Source: Clostridiales bacterium (lineage in GTDB: Bacteria; Bacillota; Clostridia; Christensenellales; UBA1242). From it: a stretch of 5,118 bases of DNA. The notes under the pieces were generated by a model. The model was not told the origin of the DNA. It made no database searches and saw only the letters and a program-made list of their open reading frames with translations. Positions 1 to 5,118 of the stretch are shown here, one piece after another (the stretch's first letter is position 1; every line of letters starts with the position of its first letter). A program made the position numbers and the translations under genes. The stretch covers positions 1 to 5,118 of the forward strand of contig DMLH01000062.1 in assembly GCA_003453435.1 (NCBI GenBank). Direction: 5' to 3'.

Positions 1-755
1 TTGCTGAATTCAATTGGCTGTTCAAGCCAAATGCCGTCTGCAAAAAATCCATTATCTTGGTAATCCTTGTCAACAACAACACAAATACATCCATGAATGT
101 TTCTAAAACAGTTTTCAAAAGTGTTTTGATATAGTGTTTTAATGTCATTTAGTTTTTTCTTTGTTGTTTTTAATTTTGAGAAACTTGCATCAACAAACTC
201 TCTAATTTCATCATTAAAGTTTAAAAGTTTTCTGTTTTCAAGCGAGAAACTGATATTTAATTGCTCCCCCTTTAAACTTTTAAAGGATACATCGCTGTTG
301 CTTATTGTTTCAATTAAAAACGCAAATAAAGTATTTTTGCGGAGTTTTAATTCTTCATTCAAAAACAAATTAGTATTAAAACTATGCTCTTTAATGCTGT
401 TTAGTGAGCGATAAATTCCGTACTCAAATGTTCCTTCTGGGTTAACTTGAACATATATGTTCCATCTATGTGCGGAAAATGGTGAAAGTGATTTCATTCT
501 AGCTCTAAACATGTTTTCATTTTCATCAAAAAAAATACGCTGTTTAATTGTGTTGCCAACACCTTTTATTAAACTATCAATTTTGTTTGTGAATAAAATT
601 GTTGGTCTCAATTTTATTCCCTCTTCTTCATAAAAGCAAAGTCTGGCAACAAAATTAATAAGTTGATTTGACATTTTTGTAGGAAAGTTAGGACATTCGC
701 TTTCAATAAAATTTTGAATATTTTCTTTTCCATCGCCAAAAAATATATTGTTCAT
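1..755 (-). CDS. Hypothetical protein, possible DACNV-like sensor plus start of diadenylate cyclase-like domain (partial)
   Basis: An open frame on the minus strand runs from ATG at 755 to the left edge without a stop, giving 251 codons; the C-terminus is missing. The start is well supported: GAGGAGGG (763-770) lies 7 bases upstream, behind a good promoter. No signal peptide or membrane segment is visible, so the protein is probably cytoplasmic. Residues 31-120 contain a helix with FYEEEGIKLRPTILF (41-55), then KSLSPFSAHRWNIYVQV (88-104) and a strand-rich GTFEYGIYRS segment (108-117). This layout recalls the DACNV sensor region found ahead of diadenylate cyclase domains. Residues 209-251 (LYQNTFENCFRNIHGCICVVV and on to a DG at 240-241 and EFS at 249-251) resemble by eye the opening of the DisA_N fold in B. 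subtilis DisA (ENVLRANTGGLIVVG...DGG...FS). The catalytic DGA and RHR motifs would lie beyond the edge and cannot be seen. The coding call is firm; the family call is a tentative inference from memory. Confidence 0.6.
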   Translation of the reverse strand, partial: MNNIFFGDGKENIQNFIESECPNFPTKMSNQLINFVARLCFYEEEGIKLRPTILFTNKIDSLIKGVGNTIKQRIFFDENENMFRARMKSLSPFSAHRWNIYVQVNPEGTFEYGIYRSLNSIKEHSFNTNLFLNEELKLRKNTLFAFLIETISNSDVSFKSLKGEQLNISFSLENRKLLNFNDEIREFVDASFSKLKTTKKKLNDIKTLYQNTFENCFRNIHGCICVVVDKDYQDNGFFADGIWLEQPIEFS

Positions 756-790
756 TACTTAACCCTCCTCAAATTAAACTTTGTACTATC

Positions 791-819
791 ATTTTAAACT
801 ATGATTTTGTAAAAATCAA
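791..819 (-). promoter_or_regulatory. Sigma-A-like promoter of the left-edge gene
   Basis: Read on the minus strand, TTGATT (814-819) and TAAAAT (791-796) are separated by exactly 17 bases, a close fit to the vegetative consensus TTGACA-17-TATAAT. The -10 ends 35 bases before the ATG at 755, leaving room for a short leader that carries the strong ribosome site at 763-770. This suggests housekeeping transcription of the gene rather than a sporulation sigma factor. Confidence 0.6.
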
Positions 820-886
820 GTGTAAATTTATAATTATTCATTTTTTTGCATATTTTATAAATTTTTTGGTTTAATCGCACGTTGTA

Positions 887-902
887 TCAAACATATGTTT
901 GA
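887..902. repeat. 16-bp perfect palindrome, candidate operator
   Basis: TCAAACATATGTTTGA is identical to its own reverse complement over all 16 bases. It lies 68 bases upstream of the -35 box of the left gene. Perfect palindromes of this size are typical of sites for dimeric helix-turn-helix regulators, but no regulator gene is in the window and the location is rather far upstream for a simple repressor. The high AT content raises the chance of a random match, although the arms include two C/G pairs. Confidence 0.35.
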
Positions 903-1099
903 AAGTTTTTGAGATTTTATTGTATTTTTTGTACTTTTTTAGAAAAAATCTATTCAAAAAGTCATAAAATGCATAAATATAAAAAATAATAACTAAAACA
1001 ATGCATAAAATTTCATAATTCTACAAATATTTACAATTTACTTTATGAACTTTAATAGGTAAATATTAAAGATATTAAAAAAATTTTATTTTTTTGTAT

Positions 1100-1126
1100 A
1101 AAAAAAATATGAGTAAAACCCATATT
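1100..1126 (-). terminator. Rho-independent terminator of the yabP-yabQ-divIC operon
   Basis: On the minus strand, AATATGGGT (1118-1126) pairs with ACTCATATT (1106-1114) across a TTT loop. This gives nine pairs including one G-U wobble, followed directly by a run of six further T residues (1100-1105). It lies 50 bases after the divIC-like stop codon. The plus-strand transcript would have an A-C mismatch instead of the G-U pair, so the structure favours minus-strand termination. The stem is AT-rich and therefore of moderate strength. Confidence 0.7.
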
Positions 1127-1176
1127 ATATTTTTATCACAAATAGCACAAAAATTGCAGTATTTATGCATACAAAA

Positions 1177-1455
1177 TTAAGTATTAAATGATGTTTCACC
1201 TACATAGCCATAGTTATAGTTTTCTCTTACATGTTCTTCAACATACTCTTCATAATTTTCGGCAATGTTTTTGTATTCATCATTGTAATTTTCATATTGT
1301 TGAGTTGCTGACTCTAGTTCGTTATTTAACCTGTCATTTTTTTCATTTAGTTGAGCAATTGAAATGTATTGAGAGAGGAGCACAACAAAGAATATAGCAA
1401 ATAAAATTGCTATACTTGTTTTTATTACAGTTGAAATTGTTTTTGAACTATCCAT
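1177..1455 (-). CDS. divIC: DivIC/FtsB-family septum formation initiator
   Basis: A 92-residue bitopic membrane protein of the FtsB/DivIC family, which forms the FtsB-FtsL-FtsQ (DivIC-FtsL-DivIB) subcomplex of the divisome and acts on the outer face of the membrane at the septum. A short cytoplasmic N-terminus (1-12) is followed by one membrane segment (about 13-33), then a hydrophilic predicted coiled coil (about 34-66, with LNEKNDRLNNELES). The end, YVEEHVRENYNYGYVGETSF (71-90), matches the family's C-terminal ARE-lGyv-pgE signature in degenerate form. It is shorter than B. subtilis DivIC (about 125 residues), mainly in the cytoplasmic part. It is the last gene of the operon; its ATG follows the yabQ stop by one base and no clear Shine-Dalgarno site is present, so translation is probably coupled to yabQ. 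The position directly after yabP-yabQ is conserved in spore formers and supports DivIC over a generic FtsB or FtsL. Confidence 0.85.
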   Translation of the reverse strand: MDSSKTISTVIKTSIAILFAIFFVVLLSQYISIAQLNEKNDRLNNELESATQQYENYNDEYKNIAENYEEYVEEHVRENYNYGYVGETSFNT

Positions 1456-1456
1456 A

Positions 1457-1825
1457 TTACTTTAATATTTTGCTAAATAATTTTGTTTTTTTAAGTTTGC
1501 AAAATAACCTTGCAAGTAAAGTATAACTCAATTTTAAAAATTTTTCAACTAAATTATTTATCGAAATTTGTTGTAAAAATATCCCAAGGCAAAAACCTAT
1601 TATTTCAAAAATTCTAAATTCACCATAGCAATACTTGGTTTTTGCAAAGATAAAAACAATAGTAGATAGAACCATAAAAATAATATCAGTTAAAACCACA
1701 ACAATTTTATTACTTTTAAAAGTTTTATCAACCAGTTTTTTTATACTAAACAAAATACCGCAAATAATTCCAAAAAATAACATGCAAAGCAACATTTTGC
1801 CTTGCAAAAGTGACTCATAAAGCAT
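1457..1825 (-). CDS. yabQ: YabQ-type spore cortex biosynthesis membrane protein
   Basis: A 122-residue membrane protein assigned to the YabQ family. In B. subtilis, YabQ is made in the mother cell under sigma-E, localises to the outer forespore membrane and is needed for spore cortex peptidoglycan; its biochemical activity is unknown. Visible features are membrane segments at about 10-28 (KMLLCMLFFGIICGILFSI), 41-61 (beginning IVVVLTDIIFMVL) and 72-90. Between the last two lies the family's characteristic GE-R turn (GEFR, 68-71), followed by a GFCLGIFL segment (77-84). A basic tail (91-122, many K and R) follows. It is much shorter than B. subtilis YabQ (about 211 residues) and resembles the compact clostridial forms. 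The ATG overlaps the yabP stop as TAATG, with no good ribosome site, indicating translational coupling. The family call rests on the GEFR motif, topology and position between yabP and divIC. Confidence 0.8.
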   Translation of the reverse strand: MLYESLLQGKMLLCMLFFGIICGILFSIKKLVDKTFKSNKIVVVLTDIIFMVLSTIVFIFAKTKYCYGEFRIFEIIGFCLGIFLQQISINNLVEKFLKLSYTLLARLFCKLKKTKLFSKILK

Positions 1826-2133
1826 TATTTAAAAATCCGTTTAAAAATATTTTCTTTCTGTTTCTTTTCGGCAAATTTAATTTCAGTTATAACGCCATTT
1901 GCTTCCAAAATTCCATTTTCAACATCAAGTTTGTTAACAGTTAATTTTGTTCCTGTTATGTCTACATTCTGTCCGCTCAAAATTACCGAAATCACTGTTT
2001 CTGTGCTTTGAATAACCTTTGAAACGCCTGTTAAACTTAATTGATTCTGATTTGCTAAAACGATTTTACTGTTTTTAAATTTGCTTTCAGTTAATAAACT
2101 AGGTGTGTTTAAATTTAATTCCTTGTTTTCCAT
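1825..2133 (-). CDS. yabP: YabP family sporulation protein
   Basis: A 102-residue soluble protein of the YabP/YqfC family, small beta-strand proteins made in the mother cell during sporulation. YabP's molecular role is not established; in B. subtilis it is sigma-E dependent and encoded just before yabQ. The core is typical: NQNQLSLTGVSKV (28-40), then a repeated strand pattern ILSGQNVDITGTKLTVNKLD (51-70) and GILEANGVITEIKF (74-87). A basic tail KKQKENIFKRIFK (90-102) ends the protein. An in-frame ATG exists nine codons further upstream at 2160, but the ribosome site GAGGT (2138-2142) lies inside that extension and serves the ATG at 2133, so the shorter start is chosen. First gene of a three-gene minus-strand operon, overlapping yabQ by one base. 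The related YqfC normally sits beside yqfD; the yabQ-divIC neighbours here point to YabP. Confidence 0.85.
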   Translation of the reverse strand: MENKELNLNTPSLLTESKFKNSKIVLANQNQLSLTGVSKVIQSTETVISVILSGQNVDITGTKLTVNKLDVENGILEANGVITEIKFAEKKQKENIFKRIFK

Positions 2134-2162
2134 AATTACCTCAAAATAATTTATGTACAATT

Positions 2163-2178
2163 AGTTCAATTAAGAACT
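2163..2178. repeat. Small dyad AGTTC-6-GAACT
   Basis: AGTTC and GAACT form perfect 5-bp arms around AATTAA, about 30 bases upstream of the yabP ATG. It could be an operator or a weak hairpin in the yabP leader. The arms are short and chance occurrence is likely. Confidence 0.2.
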
Positions 2179-2242
2179 GTTATTTTTCGCAATTTTTTTC
2201 AATTTTTTGCAATTAATCACATAAAAACAGAAATTTTGCATT

Positions 2243-2271
2243 TTGCAAATTCATTTATGCTGGGCTATACT
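2243..2271 (+). promoter_or_regulatory. Sigma-A-like promoter of spoIIE
   Basis: TTGCAA (2243-2248) and TATACT (2266-2271) are separated by 17 bases, with transcription expected near 2278, about 30 bases before the spoIIE ATG. In B. subtilis spoIIE is read by sigma-A polymerase activated by phosphorylated Spo0A, from a promoter with an unusually long spacer. Here the spacer is normal length, so activation may work differently. The -35 lies inside the palindrome TTTGCAAA (2242-2249). Confidence 0.6.
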
Positions 2272-2307
2272 TTTTTAGTAGAATATTTTTTTTAAGATGG
2301 AGCAGAA

Positions 2308-4623
2308 ATGAGAGAATTTTTTGGAACGCGTAAGGGAATTATTGTAATAAATTTATTAAAATATTTATTTTTCTTTTGTTGCTTTTATTTGTTTTCAATT
2401 GGCGGAATAAGGGATGAGATATTTCCTTTTGCATTTGCGTTTTTTATTGCACTTGTTTGGTGTGATCAAAATGTGTTTATTGTTGGAGGTTTATTTTCAT
2501 TTGCAAGTCTTTTGGCAAAGTTCGATTTTGTAAGTTTGCTAACTAGTTTGTTTTGTGTTTTTGTAATTGCTATTTGTTATTTTGCACATAAAAAATTTCA
2601 TGCAAAAATTCCACTTTATTTACTTTCAATTTATGCTGTTTTTAGTCAATCTGTTTATTTGTATTTTCACTTAACATCAATAAATTCAATTGTTCCATCA
2701 TTAATGTACATAGTTTTAGGCGAACTTTTTATGCTTTGTTGTATTAATGTTTTTAAAACAATTCTTGTAAGGGGCATTGGCCTAAGTTTAACTATTGATG
2801 AGTACATATGCTTTTGTTTATTTTTAACTGCGTTAGGTGCTGGTCTAGGAGCGGTTAATTTATTTGGATTTTTAATTATAAACACTGTTGCAGTATTTTT
2901 AATTTTGCTTTGCACATACATTTTTAATTCTTCAAGCGTGCCTATTGTTGTGGGGCTTTGCCTTGGATTAGGATATGCCTTGCAAACTGGCAATTTATTA
3001 ATGACAGCAGTGTTGGCTGCAATTTCTTTAAGTTCTGTAGTTTTTAGGTCTACTAGTAAGTATTTTAGTGTTCTTGCAATTATTATTTGCGATGTGGTTT
3101 TAGGATTGTATTTTAACGCATATGGAGATTACAGTTATAAAATTTTGGTGTCCACTTTATTGGGGGAAGCACTTTTTATTTCAATATCAAACAACACTTT
3201 GCAATTTATAAAGGCGGTGTTTGGTGAAAAAAACAGCACTGTTGCATTAAGAACTATGGTTAATAGAAGTAGGGATAATTTATGCAAAAAGATGTATAAT
3301 CTTAGTGAAGTTTTTGATGAAATGGATAGGTCTTTTAAAAGCACAATCAGGGGACTACTACCTGCTGCAGAAGCAAAACAAATGCTAAAAGAGGAATTGC
3401 TTAGCAAAGTGTGCCATGACTGTCCAGAAAAACACAGATGCCACAGAGTTTTAGGTAAGGAAACTAATGAGACAATTGATGCAATAATTTCAGCAGGATT
3501 AGATAGGGGCAAAGTTTCACTTTTAGATATTCCACCATTTTTAAGTAGTAGATGTTCAAGAACAAACATAATTTTAAACACAATTAATCAGTTGCTTGCA
3601 AGTTATAAACAGTACACTTATTGTGTTTCTAGTATCGATACAAGTAAGGCACTTATTGCAGAGGAGTTTAGGGGCGTTTCCAAACTTCTTCAAAAACTTG
3701 CCGACCAAACAAAAGAACTTGTCACATTCGATGAGGAATTTGAACACAAATTAACTGAAGAATTAAACTATGCAAATATAATGCTTGCCGAGGCTTATGT
3801 TTATGAGCGTGAAGGTAAAACCATGAGTTGCACATTAACACTTAAAAATAGCGACCTAGAAAAACCAAAACTTATAGATACTCTTTCAAAAAATTTTGGA
3901 ACAAAAATGGCACTTATTTCAAGTGAACAGTCTAATATTCCTGGTTATTCAATTGCAAATTTTGCTGAGGCACCAAGATACGAGTGCATTTTTGGAAGCA
4001 GTGGAACTAATAAATTTGGAAATACGGTTAGTGGAGATAGTTATTCATTTTTGCGACTTTCTGGCAATAAAATTTTACTTGCTGTTTGTGACGGCATGGG
4101 AAGTGGTGAAGACGCACAGAAGATGAGTGACACAACAATTTCGCTAATTGAAAATTTTTATAAGGCAGATTTTGATGATGAAACAATTCTTTCAAGTGTT
4201 AACAAACTTTTGTCAATGCAAATGACAGATAACTATTCGGCGTTAGATATCTGTGTTTTGGATTTATCCAATGCACTTGCCGATTTTATTAAAGTTGGTG
4301 CGCCAGCAGGGTTTATTAAGCATAAAGATAGTGTTGAAGTTATGCGCGGAGCAGGTGCCCTGCCAATTGGCATTTTGCAGGACATAAAGCCAAGCATAAA
4401 CAAAAAAGTGCTAGAGGCAAATGACATAATAATTTTGTGCAGTGATGGAGTTGTGGATGCCTTTGATGATGAGGATAAACTTAAAAATTTTGTTAACAAT
4501 TTAAATATTACAAATCCACAAGAAATTGCCGATACAATAGTTCACGAGGCAATTTACCTTAATCAAAGCGAACCGCGTGATGATATGACTTGCCTTTGCG
4601 CAAGAATTTATGTAAATATATAA
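2308..4623 (+). CDS. spoIIE: Stage II sporulation protein E, membrane PP2C phosphatase
   Basis: SpoIIE (771 residues; about 827 in B. subtilis) dephosphorylates the anti-anti-sigma factor SpoIIAA, releasing sigma-F in the forespore, and localises to the polar septum with FtsZ. Residues about 15-275 are a multi-pass hydrophobic domain (roughly ten segments). A cytoplasmic linker (about 300-550) carries a family cysteine cluster, C369-H-D-C372-P and C378, plus C416 in SSRCSR; the tryptophan often found after the third cysteine is histidine here. The C-terminal PP2C domain (about 555-770) is intact: VSGDSYSF with D577, CDGMGSG with D595, CSDGVVDAF with D713 and RDDMT with D758/D759. These are the metal-binding aspartates of the manganese-dependent phosphatase fold, so activity is expected. 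The ATG at 2308 has GGAG (2299-2302) five bases upstream and follows the promoter at 2243-2271. It is divergent from yabP. The frame is uninterrupted. Its partners spoIIAA, spoIIAB and sigF are not in the window. Confidence 0.97.
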   Translation: MREFFGTRKGIIVINLLKYLFFFCCFYLFSIGGIRDEIFPFAFAFFIALVWCDQNVFIVGGLFSFASLLAKFDFVSLLTSLFCVFVIAICYFAHKKFHAKIPLYLLSIYAVFSQSVYLYFHLTSINSIVPSLMYIVLGELFMLCCINVFKTILVRGIGLSLTIDEYICFCLFLTALGAGLGAVNLFGFLIINTVAVFLILLCTYIFNSSSVPIVVGLCLGLGYALQTGNLLMTAVLAAISLSSVVFRSTSKYFSVLAIIICDVVLGLYFNAYGDYSYKILVSTLLGEALFISISNNTLQFIKAVFGEKNSTVALRTMVNRSRDNLCKKMYNLSEVFDEMDRSFKSTIRGLLPAAEAKQMLKEELLSKVCHDCPEKHRCHRVLGKETNETIDAIISAGLDRGKVSLLDIPPFLSSRCSRTNIILNTINQLLASYKQYTYCVSSIDTSKALIAEEFRGVSKLLQKLADQTKELVTFDEEFEHKLTEELNYANIMLAEAYVYEREGKTMSCTLTLKNSDLEKPKLIDTLSKNFGTKMALISSEQSNIPGYSIANFAEAPRYECIFGSSGTNKFGNTVSGDSYSFLRLSGNKILLAVCDGMGSGEDAQKMSDTTISLIENFYKADFDDETILSSVNKLLSMQMTDNYSALDICVLDLSNALADFIKVGAPAGFIKHKDSVEVMRGAGALPIGILQDIKPSINKKVLEANDIIILCSDGVVDAFDDEDKLKNFVNNLNITNPQEIADTIVHEAIYLNQSEPRDDMTCLCARIYVNI

Positions 4624-4667
4624 TTTTATGTCAAATCAAACAAATGTTCTATAATCTTGAATTTTAT

Positions 4668-4696
4668 TTGCTAATTTGTTAAAAACATTATATAAT
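4668..4696 (+). promoter_or_regulatory. Sigma-A-like promoter of the recD2-like gene
   Basis: TTGCTA (4668-4673) and a perfect TATAAT (4691-4696) are separated by 17 bases. Transcription would begin about seven bases after the -10, at 4703-4704, which is the first base of the gene's ATG. The transcript would therefore be leaderless or nearly so. No T-run terminator separates this promoter from spoIIE, so read-through from spoIIE could also supply message. Confidence 0.55.
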
Positions 4697-4703
4697 ATTA
4701 ACT

Positions 4704-5118
4704 ATGCTAGTTAGCGGAAAGATAGAAACTATAGTTTATAGAAATGAAGAAAATAATTATTCCGTTGTTAAAGTCTCCTCGCAGGGAGAGTTTTTGACGT
4801 GCGTTGGCAGGTTTCCCAGCATAAATGTTGGTGAAAGAGTTGAACTTGAAGGCACAATTGTAAAAAACGATAAATATGGCGAACAGATAAGTGTTCAAAA
4901 TGTAAAAGTTTTGCCACCAAATGACATTGAAGGAATAAAAAAATATCTTTCCAGCGGTTTAATTAGAGGAATTGGCATTGTCACCGCAAACAACATTGTT
5001 GACATGTTTGGAAAGGATACTTTGGAAGTTATAGAATTCGCACCACTTAGGCTTGCTGAAGTTAGGGGAGTTAGTAAGGAAAAAGCACTGTCCATTGCCA
5101 ACACGTTTAAAGATATAA
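4704..5118 (+). CDS. recD2: RecD2/TraA-like ATP-dependent DNA helicase, N-terminal part (partial)
   Basis: The frame begins at ATG 4704 and stays open for 138 codons to the right edge. The terminal bases ATATAA are read as GAT-ATA-A, not as a stop. The product matches the N-terminus of RecD2 (B. subtilis YrrC), a superfamily 1B 5'-3' helicase acting in DNA repair and replication fork maintenance without RecBC. Residues 1-72 form the N-terminal OB-like domain, with the recognisable opening GKIETIVYRNEENNYSVVKV (5-24) and a central VGERVELEGT segment. Residues 75-138 form the tandem helix-hairpin-helix region: IEGIKKYLSSGLIRGIGIV (75-93), TANNIVDMFGKDTLEVIE, then RLAEVRGVSKEKALSIA. The Walker A and helicase motifs lie beyond the window. 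The start matches the conserved beginning of the family and no alternative in-frame start is close by, yet there is no Shine-Dalgarno site. It lies 80 bases after spoIIE; no functional link to sporulation is evident. Confidence 0.9.
   Translation, partial: MLVSGKIETIVYRNEENNYSVVKVSSQGEFLTCVGRFPSINVGERVELEGTIVKNDKYGEQISVQNVKVLPPNDIEGIKKYLSSGLIRGIGIVTANNIVDMFGKDTLEVIEFAPLRLAEVRGVSKEKALSIANTFKDI

Larger units (their letters stand above)
756..1176. other. Gene-free AT-rich intergenic region
   Basis: About 420 bases separate the start of the left gene from the 3' end of the divIC operon. No frame of credible length, RNA gene or mobile element is visible. It holds the promoter at 791-819, a 16-bp palindrome at 887-902, direct copies of ATGCATAAA at 969-977 and 1001-1009 with an inverted copy at 1162-1170, and a minus-strand terminator at 1100-1126. 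The rest is A/T-run sequence to which I can assign no role. Confidence 0.6.
2134..2307. promoter_or_regulatory. Divergent control region between yabP and spoIIE
   Basis: This 174-base region must hold the start signals of both the minus-strand yabP-yabQ-divIC operon and plus-strand spoIIE. It contains a clear plus-strand promoter at 2243-2271, T-tracts repeating every 10 bases at 2181-2215 and a small dyad at 2163-2178. I could not find a convincing sigma-A or sigma-E promoter for yabP, nor a good Spo0A box matching TTTGTCGAA. Confidence 0.6.

Noticed and set aside
142..414. 90-codon plus-strand frame opposite the left gene, and the 1188-1397 frame opposite divIC
   Set aside because: Low-complexity F/S/L-rich or H-rich translations typical of the reverse of AT-rich coding DNA; the minus-strand genes have good starts and coherent products.
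2134..2160. Nine-codon longer yabP start at ATG 2160
   Set aside because: The extension contains the GAGGT ribosome site that serves the ATG at 2133, and the YabP family is about 100 residues long.
2181..2250. Spo0A boxes upstream of spoIIE (expected from B. subtilis)
   Set aside because: The closest matches, such as TTTTTCGCA, differ from TTTGTCGAA at two or more positions within T-rich DNA; not distinguishable from background.
2134..2300. Sigma-E promoter for yabP on the minus strand
   Set aside because: CATAAAT-like strings occur but none has a -35 ATA element at the right distance.
2297..2311. Tiny upstream frame ATG-GAG-CAG-AAA-TGA overlapping the spoIIE start
   Set aside because: It arises from the GGAG ribosome site itself and has no ribosome site of its own.
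3135..3581. 148-codon antisense frame inside spoIIE, and similar frames at 2667-2993 and 4233-4499
   Set aside because: They lie opposite a conserved, fully supported gene, have no ribosome sites and no recognisable protein features.
4624..4690. Terminator after spoIIE
   Set aside because: AACAAAT (4639-4645) and ATTTGTT (4674-4680) can pair but enclose a 28-base loop and are followed by A residues, not a T-run.
5113..5118. TAA at the very end of the window as the stop of the last gene
   Set aside because: In the frame starting at 4704 these bases read ATA-A, so the gene stays open past the edge; 138 residues would also be far too short for RecD2.

Overview
The window is very AT-rich and carries genes typical of endospore-forming Firmicutes: yabP, yabQ, a divIC/ftsB-type gene and spoIIE. 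The codon use (heavily A/T-ending, all four visible stops TAA) and strong GGAGG-type ribosome sites fit a low-GC, Clostridia-like spore former. The species cannot be named from the sequence.

Layout. Bases 1-755 (minus) hold the N-terminal 251 codons of a gene that runs off the left edge. I read it as a soluble protein with a DACNV-like sensor region leading into the start of a diadenylate-cyclase (DisA_N) type fold; this is a family guess from memory. Bases 756-1176 are a gene-free, extremely AT-rich stretch holding that gene's promoter, a 16-bp perfect palindrome, a repeated 9-mer and the terminator of the next operon. Bases 1177-2133 (minus) hold a tight operon, yabP-yabQ-divIC, with genes overlapping by 1 base or separated by 1 base. 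Bases 2134-2307 are the divergent control region. Bases 2308-4623 (plus) encode a full-length SpoIIE phosphatase. From 4704 (plus) a RecD2-type helicase gene starts and runs off the right edge.

How the genes fit together. SpoIIE is the membrane PP2C phosphatase that localises to the division septum and dephosphorylates SpoIIAA to release sigma-F in the forespore. DivIC/FtsB is a core septum protein. YabP and YabQ are mother-cell sporulation proteins, with YabQ needed for spore cortex. In Bacillus subtilis yabP, yabQ, divIC and spoIIE lie in the same order and direction. Here the yabP-yabQ-divIC block is divergent from spoIIE and shares its upstream region. A possible cyclic-di-AMP enzyme next to this block would be notable, because DisA links c-di-AMP to sporulation checkpoint control, but its catalytic part lies outside the window.

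I found no clearly new system. The points most worth checking are the DAC-like protein, the apparently leaderless recD2 start, the phased T-tracts in the divergent region and the palindrome upstream of the left gene.
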